DNA from: JBBRHQ01 sp963840235
GTDB lineage: Bacteria > Actinomycetota > Thermoleophilia > Solirubrobacterales > 70-9
Assembly: GCA_963840235.1 (NCBI GenBank)
Contig: CAWIYC010000008.1
Span: forward strand, 248,001 to 312,000
Reading direction: 5' to 3'
DNA: 64,000 bases
Positions 44,932 through 55,073 of this stretch are shown one piece after another. The position numbers were made by a program, and so were the translations under genes. The notes beneath the pieces are model-generated. The model searched no databases and was not told where the DNA came from. It saw only the letters and a program-made list of their open reading frames with translations. Position 1 is the stretch's first letter. Every line of letters starts with the position of its first letter.

Positions 44932-45360
44932 CTAGGCGGAGCCGTCGTCCTCCTCGGCCTCGTCCTCGGGGTCGGCCCGCTCGTGGGTCACCTCGACCGC
45001 GACCTCGGAGACGGCAAGCGGGATCGGCGGCTCCGGCTTCGCCGCCCGCACCCGGACCGAGTCGCAGCCGAAGCTGTCCATCAGTCGCTGGCCGACAACC
45101 TGGCAGAGGCGTTCCAGGGTCCTGTAGCTGCGCTCGGTCGCGGCCAGGGCGACGATGTCGCAGACCTCGGCGTAGTCGACGGTGTCGTCGAGGCGGTCGG
45201 TGAGGACGGCGTCGCAGTCGGGGACGTCGAAGGAGACGTCGAACTCGAGCCGCTGGCCGATCTCGCGCTCGGCCTCGGTGACGCCATGATGGGTGTAGAT
45301 CGAGAGGCCGCGAAGCTCGACCTCGACCCTCGACTCGGTGCCGTTTCCGTGCGATTCCAC
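44932..45360 (-). CDS. folB: Dihydroneopterin aldolase
   Basis: The 142-residue protein has the family motifs ELRGLSIYTHHGVTEAEREI, DYAEVCDIV, ERLCQVVGQRLM and VRAAKPEPPIP. It cleaves dihydroneopterin to the hydroxymethyl pterin in folate synthesis. A 13-residue N-terminal and 20-residue acidic C-terminal extension is present. It lies between folP and folK on the same strand. Confidence 0.94.
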   Translation of the reverse strand: MESHGNGTESRVEVELRGLSIYTHHGVTEAEREIGQRLEFDVSFDVPDCDAVLTDRLDDTVDYAEVCDIVALAATERSYRTLERLCQVVGQRLMDSFGCDSVRVRAAKPEPPIPLAVSEVAVEVTHERADPEDEAEEDDGSA

Positions 45361-45369
45361 AGCCGCAAG

Positions 45370-46200
45370 TTATCTGCTGCCGGCCCAGGGGCCGGGATCG
45401 AGAATCGCGCCCGCCACCCTCAGCGCCTGCGCCATCTCGGCGACGTCGTGGACCCGCAGGACCTCGGCCCCGTCGGCGGCCGCAAGCACCGAGGCGGCGA
45501 TCGTGCCGCCGAGCCGCTCCTCCACCCCGGAGCCGTCGATCTTGCCGATGAAGCTCTTGCGCGAGGCGCCGACGACAAGCGGACGGCCCAGGGCCGCGAC
45601 CTCCCCCAGCCGCCGCAGCAGCTCGAGGTTGTGCTCGAGCGTCTTGCCGAAGCCGATCCCGGGATCGAGCCAGATCTTCTCCTCATCCACCCCGGCCGCG
45701 AGCGCCGCCTCGGTGCGCTCGGAGAGGAAGGCGCGGACCTCATCGACGACGTCGACGTAGACCGGGTCCTCCTGCATCGTCCGCGGCGTGCCGAGCATGT
45801 GCATGAGGACGAGGCCGGCGCCGCGCTCGGCCACCAGATCGGCGATCCCCGGCTCGCCGCGCAGGGCGGTGACGTCGTTGACGATCGTCGCTCCCGCGTC
45901 GAGCGCCGCCTCCGCCACCGCCAGCTTCGAGGTGTCGATCGAGATCGAGACCCCCTGGCCTTCGAGCGCCTCTGCCAGCCCGCGCACCACCGGCTCGGTC
46001 CGGCTCCGCTCCTCCTCGGTGCCGACCTCCTCGGCCCCGGGGCGGGTGGACTCGCCGCCGACGTCGAGGACCTCGGCCCCCTGGCCGGCCAGCTCGCGAC
46101 CGTGGGCGATCGCCCGCTCGGGCTCGAGGAAGAGCCCGCCGTCGGAGAAGGAGTCGGGGGTGACGTTGACCACCCCCATCAGGCGCACGGGTTTGCTCAC
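45370..46200 (-). CDS. folP: Dihydropteroate synthase
   Basis: The 276-residue protein has the DHPS motifs MGVVNVTPDSFSDGG, GAEVLDVGGESTRPGAEEV and SIDTSKLAVAEAALDAG, plus IWLDPGIGFGKTLEHNLELL and VGASRKSFIG. It joins the pterin pyrophosphate to p-aminobenzoate and is the sulfonamide target. The start is GTG at 46200, overlapping the stop of a small upstream ORF. No folE or pab genes are in the window. Confidence 0.95.
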   Translation of the reverse strand: MSKPVRLMGVVNVTPDSFSDGGLFLEPERAIAHGRELAGQGAEVLDVGGESTRPGAEEVGTEEERSRTEPVVRGLAEALEGQGVSISIDTSKLAVAEAALDAGATIVNDVTALRGEPGIADLVAERGAGLVLMHMLGTPRTMQEDPVYVDVVDEVRAFLSERTEAALAAGVDEEKIWLDPGIGFGKTLEHNLELLRRLGEVAALGRPLVVGASRKSFIGKIDGSGVEERLGGTIAASVLAAADGAEVLRVHDVAEMAQALRVAGAILDPGPWAGSR

Positions 46201-46292
46201 CCGGCGCTCTCCCTCTCTGCCTCGATGACGAGCGTCCCCTCCCCCGCCTCGACCAAGCGCTCCACGTCGACCTCGACCCGCTCGGTCCCCAC
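46197..46292 (-). CDS. Possible 31-residue ORF coupled to folP
   Basis: A short frame from GTG 46292 encodes VGTERVEVDVERLVEAGEGT followed by LVIEAERESAG and stops at TGA 46199-46197, overlapping the GTG of folP. It begins a few bases after the amine oxidase stop. It may be a leader for coupling or a decayed gene end. Weak support. Confidence 0.3.
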   Translation of the reverse strand: MGTERVEVDVERLVEAGEGTLVIEAERESAG

Positions 46293-46296
46293 CGCC

Positions 46297-47667
46297 TCAG
46301 CCGCCCATCGCCGAGAGCGCCTCGGCGGCGGCGCGCTCGCCGGATGTGATCGCGCCGTCCATGTAGCCGCTCCACACGGTCGCCGTCTCCGCCCCGGCCC
46401 AGTGGATCGGGCCGACGGGGGCCCGCAGCGCCGGCCCGTTCGCCCTCCAGGCGCCGGTCGGCAGGAAGCCGCCGTAGCAGCCGGCGGAGTGGGGATCGGC
46501 GGCCCAGGCCTTGTCGATGTAGCGCTCCGGCTCGGCCGCCCCGGGGCCGAAGAATCGCTCGAGGCAGCCGAGGACGATCTCCCGGCGCTCGGCCTGCGGC
46601 AGATCCGCCGCGCGCCGGGCGGCGGCGCCCTCGAGGAAGGCGAGCAGCACCCCCGGCGAGCCGTCCGGGGGGGAGTTGTCGTAGGTGACCGAGACCGGGC
46701 CGTCGGCGCTCGTCGCCTGCCCCGAGAGCCCCTGCTCGCGCCAGAAGGGCTGCGGGTAGATCGCCATGCACTTGACCACGCTTCCCATCGCCATCCGCTG
46801 GGTCAGCCCGTCGCGGATCGCCGGCATCGGCGGGTCGTACTCGATCCTCCCGGCGAGCACCGGGGGCAGGGCGACGATCGCCTGCCAGGCCTCGACGGCG
46901 ACTCCGCTGCCGGTGCTGACGGTGACGATTCCCCTGGCGTGCTCGATCCGGCGCGCCGGCGCCCCGAGGAGGACCGAATCCCCCAGCTCCTCCGCCATTC
47001 GCAGCGAGATCCTCTGCGAGCCGCCGGCGACGCGCGAGTCCTGGGCCCCGCCCTCGGTGTCGATCAGCGCCTCGAACGAACCGGCCGAGCGCACGTAGAA
47101 GAGGACGCTGAGCAGCGAGACGTCCTCCGGCTCGGCCGCCCACACCGCCCAGATCGCCAGCCGCATCAGGTCGCGCGCGGTCGGGGTGCGGACGTTGCGG
47201 CGCATCCAGGTGGCGAAGGTCTGCGAGTCCCAGCTCTCGGCCTCGGGCGCGGCCCAGGGACGCTCGGGGTCGATCGCCGCGGCCATCCTGTTGACCCGGC
47301 GCAGCGAGGCGGCCGTCTCCGCCAGCGCCAGCGGGCTCACCTTCGGGATCGTCCCCGTGTAGTCGCGGATGCGGCCGGAGCGCTCGAACAGGTTGCGGCC
47401 CTCGCCGTAGGTGGGAAAGGTCTCCAGCCCAAGCTCCGAGATCAGCGCCATCACCCGCTTCTGGCCCGGGCCCACCCACTGACCTCCGATCTCGACCACC
47501 TTGCCGCTTCCGATCGACTCGTTCAGGGTGCGGCCGCCGACCCGCTCGCGCGCCTCCAGCACGACCGGCCGCTTACCCGCCGCGGCCACCGCCCGCGCCG
47601 CCGCCAGCCCGGCCAGGCCGGCGCCGACGATCGCCACGTCCGCCGATATCCGTTCCGATCCGCTCAT
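46297..47667 (-). CDS. Flavin amine oxidase family protein
   Basis: The 456-residue protein starts with the FAD-binding motif VAIVGAGLAGLAAARAVAAA followed by VVLEARERVGGRT, then VVEIGGQWVG. The C-terminal FAD region is GPIHWAGAETATVWSGYMDG followed by AITSGERAA. This matches monoamine oxidase-like enzymes that oxidise amines to aldehydes with release of hydrogen peroxide. The substrate is unknown. It is an insert between the folate genes and ftsH in the conserved backbone. Confidence 0.88.
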   Translation of the reverse strand: MSGSERISADVAIVGAGLAGLAAARAVAAAGKRPVVLEARERVGGRTLNESIGSGKVVEIGGQWVGPGQKRVMALISELGLETFPTYGEGRNLFERSGRIRDYTGTIPKVSPLALAETAASLRRVNRMAAAIDPERPWAAPEAESWDSQTFATWMRRNVRTPTARDLMRLAIWAVWAAEPEDVSLLSVLFYVRSAGSFEALIDTEGGAQDSRVAGGSQRISLRMAEELGDSVLLGAPARRIEHARGIVTVSTGSGVAVEAWQAIVALPPVLAGRIEYDPPMPAIRDGLTQRMAMGSVVKCMAIYPQPFWREQGLSGQATSADGPVSVTYDNSPPDGSPGVLLAFLEGAAARRAADLPQAERREIVLGCLERFFGPGAAEPERYIDKAWAADPHSAGCYGGFLPTGAWRANGPALRAPVGPIHWAGAETATVWSGYMDGAITSGERAAAEALSAMGG

Positions 47668-47769
47668 CGCCTCATCATTACTCGGGTAAGGGTGCTCGCG
47701 ACCCTAAAGGTTCACGCTCAGCCGACGAATCAACAGAGCGGGAAGTGGGTTATAGAACCGGGAAGTGAA

Positions 47770-48876
47770 ATGGAACGGCTGAAGCGGCTGCTGTCGAAAC
47801 GGGAGGCATACTCGTCGGAGGACCTGCCGACCGCGCTCCGCTTCGGCTCGACCCTGTGGGCGATGGGTTTGCTGATAGCGATCCTGCTGACCCCGCTCAG
47901 CCCTCCCGACGAGGCGATCGGCACATCCGGATGGATCGTCTGCGCGGGACTATGCGCCGCCGGGGTCGGCGCCTGGTTCGCCTATCGCACCCCGCGGCTG
48001 CCCTGGACCTTCAGCCGGCTCTTCGCCAGCAGCTTCCTCGCGGTCGCCGCGATCGGGGTGATGCAGTGGCTCGCCGGCGGCGTCGGCGCCCCCTACGAGC
48101 AGCTGCTTCTGCTCAGCGTCGTCTACATCGCCTCGATCTACTCCGCGCGTGAGATCGTCGGCTTCATGGCGGCGGTCGCCGCGGTGCTCGCGGCGCCGAT
48201 CGCCTACGACGGCTGGAACCCCGACGCCGCCGCCGGATCGCTGGCGAACTTCCTCGTCTGGTGCGCGGTGGCCGCGATAACCCACACGCTGATGAGCCGG
48301 GTCCGCGCCCAGAGGCTGCGGATGCGCCGGGGCGCCGCCGCGGCCCGCGAGGAGGCGCGGGTCGACGGCCTCACCGGGGTCGGCAACCGCCGCGCCTTCG
48401 GGGAGGCGATCGAGAACGAGATCGCCCGCGCCCGCCGCATGAAGGTTCCCCTGAGCATGGCGATGGGCGACATCGAGGATTTCAAGCGGATCAACGACGA
48501 CTGGGGCCACGTCGAGGGCGATGGCTGCCTGCGCAGCGTCGCCCACTCCCTCTCCGAGGCGCTGCGGACCCCTGACCGCTGCTTCCGCTGGGGCGGCGAC
48601 GAGTTCGCCCTGCTGTTTCCGGGGACCCCGGCCGAGGGCGCGACACAGGTCTGCGAGCGCCTCCGGGTCCACGTCAGCACCGGCGCCACCCGCCCCGACG
48701 GCGAGCCGCTGATGATCCGCTTCGGCAGCGCCGAGCTGGTCGAGGGGATGGACGCCGCCGCCCTGGTCGCGGCCGCAGACCTGGCGCTGCTCTCCTCGAA
48801 GTCCGAGGGCGCCAGGTCAGGGAGCGCCGGGCCGGAGGGCGCGAGGCCGGAGACGGCGAAAGGCGAGAAGGTCTAG
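47770..48876 (+). CDS. Membrane-bound GGDEF diguanylate cyclase
   Basis: From ATG at 47770 the protein has 368 residues. Five or so membrane helices occupy residues of about 30-160. The GGDEF domain has DGLTGVGNRRAF, the intact active site RWGGDEFALLFPG, and an upstream RTPD with the spacing of an inhibitory I-site (RxxD, five residues before GGDEF). It should synthesise c-di-GMP, with feedback inhibition. It is followed 2 nt later by the cupin gene, so they are co-transcribed. The membrane domain is not a recognised sensor. Confidence 0.88.
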   Translation: MERLKRLLSKREAYSSEDLPTALRFGSTLWAMGLLIAILLTPLSPPDEAIGTSGWIVCAGLCAAGVGAWFAYRTPRLPWTFSRLFASSFLAVAAIGVMQWLAGGVGAPYEQLLLLSVVYIASIYSAREIVGFMAAVAAVLAAPIAYDGWNPDAAAGSLANFLVWCAVAAITHTLMSRVRAQRLRMRRGAAAAREEARVDGLTGVGNRRAFGEAIENEIARARRMKVPLSMAMGDIEDFKRINDDWGHVEGDGCLRSVAHSLSEALRTPDRCFRWGGDEFALLFPGTPAEGATQVCERLRVHVSTGATRPDGEPLMIRFGSAELVEGMDAAALVAAADLALLSSKSEGARSGSAGPEGARPETAKGEKV

Positions 48877-48878
48877 CT

Positions 48879-49304
48879 GTGGCCTACCGGGCCCTGCGGG
48901 CCGCGGATGCCTTCTGGCGCCCCTCGAACCAGATGGGCGTCGAGAACACCGACCTCGCCCGCCAGCTCGAGGCGGAGGCGCTGGGGGCGCGGCTCTGGCG
49001 CCTGGCTCCCGGCCAGGCCTCGACCAGGCACCGCCACCCAACCCAAGAGGAGCTCTACCTGGTGCTCGAGGGCAGCGGCCGCATGCGGGTCGACGGCGAG
49101 CTGCTCACCCTCGAGCCCCTCTCCGCCGTCCTCGTCACCCCCGAGTCCGTCCGCCAGATCTTCAACGACGGCGAATCCGACACCCTCTGGCTCGTCGTCG
49201 GGGCCCCGCCGGAGCCCGCCAACACCCTCGAGATGACCCCCGAGCAGCTGGCGGCCCTCTACCCCGACGGCCCCAGAGCGCTGCCGCCCGAGCTAAGTCC
49301 CTGA
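48879..49304 (+). CDS. Cupin-domain protein
   Basis: The 141-residue protein has a single cupin barrel with the metal motif RHRHPTQEELYLVLEGSGRM and the second motif around ILVTPESV-like sequence. Start codon is GTG. It is joined to the GGDEF gene by a 2-nt gap. It may bind a small ligand or act as a simple dioxygenase or isomerase; no substrate is indicated. Confidence 0.82.
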   Translation: MAYRALRAADAFWRPSNQMGVENTDLARQLEAEALGARLWRLAPGQASTRHRHPTQEELYLVLEGSGRMRVDGELLTLEPLSAVLVTPESVRQIFNDGESDTLWLVVGAPPEPANTLEMTPEQLAALYPDGPRALPPELSP

Positions 49305-49391
49305 ACAGCCGGCGGACTATTGCGCCGCCCGCGAGCGCCGGCCCCCCCGAGCGGCTCACCGGGGCGGGGGCATGAGCGCCGTGGCGGGTGT

Positions 49392-49448
49392 CGGCCCACC
49401 CCCGAGCGGCTTGTAACTGCGCAGCAGTTTGAGCGAGGGGGTGGGCCG
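49392..49448. terminator. Large hairpin between convergent genes
   Basis: A perfect 12-bp stem pairs CGGCCCACCCCC (49392-49403) with GGGGGTGGGCCG (49437-49448). Inside the loop a second perfect stem AACTGC-GCA-GCAGTT sits at 49415-49429. It lies between the cupin gene and ftsH, which converge, so it is a good bidirectional terminator. Confidence 0.75.
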
Positions 49449-49471
49449 GCGGCCGCCCCGTCCCTCAGGTC

Positions 49472-51409
<1,938 letters not shown>

Positions 51410-51473
51410 ATTCGATCTCCGGGCGCAGGGGCCAGTTGAAGCCCGCTTAGCGCCGCGAATTCAGGGTACCAGG

Positions 51474-51496
51474 GCATGCGCGCCGGTCACGCATGC
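51474..51496. other. Inverted repeat between hpt and ftsH
   Basis: GCATGCG (51474-51480) pairs with CGCATGC (51490-51496) around a 9-nt loop, in the 94-bp gap upstream of ftsH and directly after hpt. It may end the hpt transcript or act as an operator. Confidence 0.5.
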
Positions 51497-51503
51497 GATC
51501 GCC

Positions 51504-52040
51504 CTAGCGGAAGCCGTCCGCCAGGGCCGCGACATGGTCGAGGTTGCGGTACTTCTGGCCGTGGTCGAGCCCGTAGCCGATGGCGAAGCGGTTGGGGATC
51601 TCGAAGCCGACGTAGCGGATCGGCAGGTCGACCCGCCGCCGCTCGGGCTTGGTCAGCAGCGCGCAGACCTCGAGCGTGCGCGGATTTCGCGCCCGCAGGC
51701 TGCGCAGCAGGTACTGGAGGGTGAGGCCGGAGTCGATTATGTCCTCGACGATGAGGGCGTCGCGGCCCTCGATCGGCGCGTCGAGGTCCTTGAGGATCCG
51801 CACCACCCCGGAGGAGTCGATCTCCGAGCCGTAGCTGGAGATCGCCATGAAGTCGATCTCGCAGGGGACGGTCAGATGGCGCATGAGGTCGGCGATGAAC
51901 AGCACCGCGCCCTTGAGCACGCCGATCATCAACAGGTCGCGATCCTCGTAATCGGCGCTGATCTCCTTCCCCAGCTCGGCCACCCGGCGGGTCAGGTCCT
52001 CGTGCGTGACGAGCGTTTCGCCGATCGCCGGGTCGTGCAT
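51504..52040 (-). CDS. hpt: Hypoxanthine phosphoribosyltransferase
   Basis: From ATG at 52040 the protein has 178 residues. It has the purine PRTase motifs LLMIGVLKGAVLFIADLMRH, the PRPP-binding loop ALIVEDIIDSGLTLQYLL and the substrate region YVGFEIPNRFAIGYGLDHGQ. It salvages hypoxanthine (and often guanine) to nucleotides. Longer frame readings extend into tilS and are not real. It lies between ftsH and tilS, as in Bacillus. Confidence 0.95.
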   Translation of the reverse strand: MHDPAIGETLVTHEDLTRRVAELGKEISADYEDRDLLMIGVLKGAVLFIADLMRHLTVPCEIDFMAISSYGSEIDSSGVVRILKDLDAPIEGRDALIVEDIIDSGLTLQYLLRSLRARNPRTLEVCALLTKPERRRVDLPIRYVGFEIPNRFAIGYGLDHGQKYRNLDHVAALADGFR

Positions 52041-52096
52041 TAGGGGAAAGAAAGCAGAAAGCCGGGGCAGAGGGCAGGGAGCAGCGCCCGGAGCGG

Positions 52097-53452
52097 CTAG
52101 GCAGGGTCGGCGAGGGCGGCGCTGAGCAGGACCACCTGGGTCGACTCGTCGCTCAGCTTGAACTCCTCCGAGACGGCGACTCCGGCGATCCAGGCGATCC
52201 GCCCCCCGGCGGCGACCACCGGCAGGGCCCGGCGCAGCGAGCGCGGCACCCCGGCGTCGGTGAAGAGGTCCTGGAGGCTCTTGCTGCCGTCGAGGCCGAG
52301 CGGGCGCATCCGGTCCCCCTGGCGCCAGGCCCGCACCTCGAGACGGTCGCCGAGGCGGGCGGCGTCGAGCGTCGCCACCTCGGGCCCCTGCGGCTCGAGC
52401 CAGCCGCGGGCCCGCTCGGCCCGCACCAGCCAGCGCCCGAACCGGACCTCCCCCGGTACCGCCAGGGCGACCGGCTCCGCCTCCGCCCCTCCCCCGGCCT
52501 CCGCGGTGAAGCGCACGTAGCCGGCCTCGCAGACCGCCCTCAGGCCGCCGCCGAGATCCACCTCTCCGCCCTCGGGCTCGCGCGCCAGTCGCCAGATCTC
52601 GGCCGCCGCCCGGGGGCCGAGGGCGACCGCGTGCCCGGCCGCCCGCTCGGCCAGGGCCCGAAGCGCCAGCCGCCGCAGCGCCGCCGGCGCCTGCTCGAGG
52701 GCGCCGGCCGGCAGCGCCGCCGTCCCCCGCGCGGCGCCGGCCTGCTCGAGCAGGCCGCGGGCGAGCGACTCCAGGGCCTCGGAGTCCTCGGCAAGCTCGG
52801 CCCGGGTGGCGGCGATGTTCTCCTCCGCCGCCGGGTTGATCTCGTGCAGGACCGGCAGCACCTCCTCGCGCACCCGGGCCCGGGCGAAGCGGGGATCGAG
52901 GTTGGAGGGATCGTCGGCGAAGGGCAGTCCGGCGGCCCCGGCCAGGGCGCGGGCGTCCTGGCGACCCAGGCCGAGCAGTGGGCGCACCAGCCGCCCCCGC
53001 CGCGCCGGCAGCCCCTGCAGGGCGCGGGCGCCGGGCGAGGAGGCGAGCCGGTAGAGAATCGTCTCGGCGACGTCGCTGCGGGTGTGGCCGGTGGCGATCC
53101 AGTCCGCCCCGCGCGTATCCCGCAGGCGCTCGGCGGCCGCGTAGCGGGCGTCGCGGGCGGCGGCCTGGAGGTTCCCCTCGGGCAGCCGCGGGTGCTCGAC
53201 CACCAGCTCGATCCCGAGCACTTCGCAGAGCCGGCGGCAGGTCTCCTCGTCGCCGTCGGAGCCCTCGCGCAGGCCGTAGTTGAGATGGAGTCCGATGACG
53301 CGGTCGGGTCCCAGGGCCCCCGCCAGGCCGGCGGCGAGGCAGGCCGAATCGGGCCCACCCGAGAGCAGCGCGACCCCGCCCGAGCCGGGCGCGATCAGGC
53401 CGCTCTCGCGAACCACCTGCGTCAGCCTCTCGAGCGCGTCCTCGTCCACCAC
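52097..53452 (-). CDS. tilS: tRNA(Ile)-lysidine synthase
   Basis: The 451-residue protein has the PP-loop ATPase motif ALLSGGPDSACLAAGLAGAL and the tRNA-binding WIATGHTRSDVAETILYRLA region. C-terminal TilS substrate domains follow (AWRQGDRMRPLGLDGSKSLQ, then DLFTDAGVPRSLRRALPVV). It modifies the wobble cytidine of tRNA-Ile to lysidine and is essential. It is the rightmost gene of the conserved backbone. Confidence 0.94.
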   Translation of the reverse strand: MVDEDALERLTQVVRESGLIAPGSGGVALLSGGPDSACLAAGLAGALGPDRVIGLHLNYGLREGSDGDEETCRRLCEVLGIELVVEHPRLPEGNLQAAARDARYAAAERLRDTRGADWIATGHTRSDVAETILYRLASSPGARALQGLPARRGRLVRPLLGLGRQDARALAGAAGLPFADDPSNLDPRFARARVREEVLPVLHEINPAAEENIAATRAELAEDSEALESLARGLLEQAGAARGTAALPAGALEQAPAALRRLALRALAERAAGHAVALGPRAAAEIWRLAREPEGGEVDLGGGLRAVCEAGYVRFTAEAGGGAEAEPVALAVPGEVRFGRWLVRAERARGWLEPQGPEVATLDAARLGDRLEVRAWRQGDRMRPLGLDGSKSLQDLFTDAGVPRSLRRALPVVAAGGRIAWIAGVAVSEEFKLSDESTQVVLLSAALADPA

Positions 53453-53480
53453 CCAAGCCTAGAAGCCCAGGCCGGGCCCC

Positions 53481-53530
53481 GCGAGACTTCAATAGGTCAC
53501 CTCATTGGTGATCAATTGCACTCTCGGCAG
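53481..53530 (+). repeat. Palindromic intergenic repeat, family P53, copy 2
   Basis: The element contains GACTTCAATAGGTCACC, a loop TCATT, and GGTGATCAATTGCACTCTC, forming a hairpin with a few mismatches, and ends GGCAG. It lies between tilS and the cyclase gene. Copies occur at 6916-6968 and 58605-58657. Confidence 0.7.
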
Positions 53531-53572
53531 TGGGCCGGGTCGGGCTTCGGCCGGGTCCGCGAGATGCGTCCC

Positions 53573-54763
53573 TCAGCGGCGGCTGCGGACCACGAACAGG
53601 TGGGTCGGCTCGGGGAAGCCCTTGAGCTCGACCGCCCCGATCGGCTCCGCCTCGAGGTACTCGGCGCCCTCGATCGACTCCACCACGCGGTCCGTCGCCA
53701 GCACCTCGCCGCCGAGCGCCCGGGTGACGACCCGGTGGGCGAGGTTGACTTCGGTGCCGAAATAGTCGCCCTCGCGGAAGACGGCCTCGCCGAAGTGGAT
53801 CCCGACCCGCGGCTTCGGCCGCTCGGAGAACAGCGAGATCAGGCCGACGGCCCACTCGGTCAGGTTCGCCGGGTCGGGCGAGACGACCATCACCTCGTCG
53901 CCTATCGTCTTCACGATCGTCGCCCCCTCCGGCAGCGTCGCCTCGACCGTGTCGACGAAGCGCTCGACCAGGTCGAGGGCCTCCTCGTCGCCCTCCTCCT
54001 GGGTGAAGCGGGTGAAGCCGGTGAGATCGATGAAGCAGAGGGTGACCGGGACCCGCCCCAGCCCGCTCGCCTCGCTGCCCAGCCCGCTCTCCATGTGGCC
54101 GACCACGTCCTGCTCGATGAAGAAGCGCAGGTAGCGGTTGTGCATGTAGGTGAACAACGGCGCCGCCAGCGGCAGGATGTCGGCGGCGAGCCCCTCCATC
54201 TCCTCGGCCATCTCCAGCTCGGCGACGCCGTCGCGGATCAGCGGCTCGTGCACATATATATGGAAGAGGCGCACCTCGGAGTCGGCGATCTTGCGCAGCG
54301 ACTGGACATACACCCGGACCAGTTGGAGGAAGGCGACCAGCGGGAAGCCGGCCATCAGCACGCTGGCGCAGTGGCGCATCGCCTCGACGTCGTCGGGTCC
54401 GAGGAGGTGCTCGGTCCCCGCCGGAGTTCCCAGCAGCGCCAGCAGCCGCTCGATCAGCTCCGGCTCGAGCCCGACCTCCTTCGCCACCTCCTCGACCGTC
54501 ATGGTCCTCTCCGGGCGCTCGAACAGGTCCTCGGAGAAGCCGAAGGCCAGCCTGCCCTCGCGCCCGGCCTCCTTCAGCGACTCCAGGGAGTGGCCTCGCT
54601 CCCGCATCCGCGCGACCACCCGGGCCTGCGCCGCCGCGGTCGCGGTCCAGCGGCCCTTGCGCACCGGGATCACCTTCTGCCCGGCCCAGCGCTTGAGGGT
54701 GCTGGCGGAGACGCCGGAGCGCCGCGAGGCCTCGGCCAGGGTGATCTCTTCGTCGGCGGGCAT
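53573..54763 (-). CDS. MerR-type HTH protein fused to a class III adenylate/guanylate cyclase
   Basis: The 396-residue protein begins with a MerR-like helix-turn-helix (EITLAEASRRSGVSASTLKR). A helical linker follows, and the C-terminal half is a class III nucleotidyl cyclase domain: VTLCFIDLTGFTRFTQ with metal aspartate, IVKTIGDEVMVVS, and the GIHFGEAVFREGDYFGTEVN region. Cyclase domains are seen after many regulatory modules, but MerR-HTH coupling would link second-messenger synthesis directly to DNA or ligand binding. Whether cAMP or cGMP is made cannot be told. It has no membrane helix. Confidence 0.88.
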   Translation of the reverse strand: MPADEEITLAEASRRSGVSASTLKRWAGQKVIPVRKGRWTATAAAQARVVARMRERGHSLESLKEAGREGRLAFGFSEDLFERPERTMTVEEVAKEVGLEPELIERLLALLGTPAGTEHLLGPDDVEAMRHCASVLMAGFPLVAFLQLVRVYVQSLRKIADSEVRLFHIYVHEPLIRDGVAELEMAEEMEGLAADILPLAAPLFTYMHNRYLRFFIEQDVVGHMESGLGSEASGLGRVPVTLCFIDLTGFTRFTQEEGDEEALDLVERFVDTVEATLPEGATIVKTIGDEVMVVSPDPANLTEWAVGLISLFSERPKPRVGIHFGEAVFREGDYFGTEVNLAHRVVTRALGGEVLATDRVVESIEGAEYLEAEPIGAVELKGFPEPTHLFVVRSRR

Positions 54764-54824
54764 CGGTTGCCGAGGCTATACCCGCTCCCGCGGCTCTGCC
54801 CCTGCCCGGGCCGCTCCGAACATG

Positions 54825-54964
54825 AAGCGACGGGGTCGCGCGGGCCCCGTCGCTTGCGGGCTAGCGGCCCGCGACGTCGGCCTACGGCACCCGCTCCGGC
54901 ACCTTGCGGGCTCCGCCGGGCCCCAGTCGCCGGGGGACCCGGAGAAGGCCCACTGCGGCCTTCT
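54825..54964. other. Array of four stem-loops in intergenic DNA
   Basis: Within 140 bp four hairpins lie in a row: AAGCGACGGGG / CCCCGTCGCTT (54825-54855), GCGGGC / GCCCGC (54856-54872), a CCGGG...CCCGG stem (54916-54942) and AGAAGGCC / GGCCTTCT (54943-54964). The region lies in a 310-bp gap between two minus-strand genes. It may be an array of terminators or a structured RNA. Confidence 0.55.
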
Positions 54965-55073
54965 GCCTTGGTTGTCGGTTGAGCATACGTCGGGGCATCG
55001 GCATGTCAAGGCGGGGTCCGGCCACTTAACACTCGACTCCGCTCCCCGCGGCCTGCCGCCTCCCCGGCGGCGC

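Noticed and set aside
44983..47769. Long plus-strand frame upstream of the GGDEF gene
   Set aside because: It runs antisense through folB, folP and the amine oxidase gene, whose motifs are clear. The GGDEF protein begins at 47770.
51504..53492. One long minus-strand frame joining hpt with sequence across tilS
   Set aside because: The part beyond 52040 is out of frame with tilS and has no motifs; hpt starts at its own ATG.
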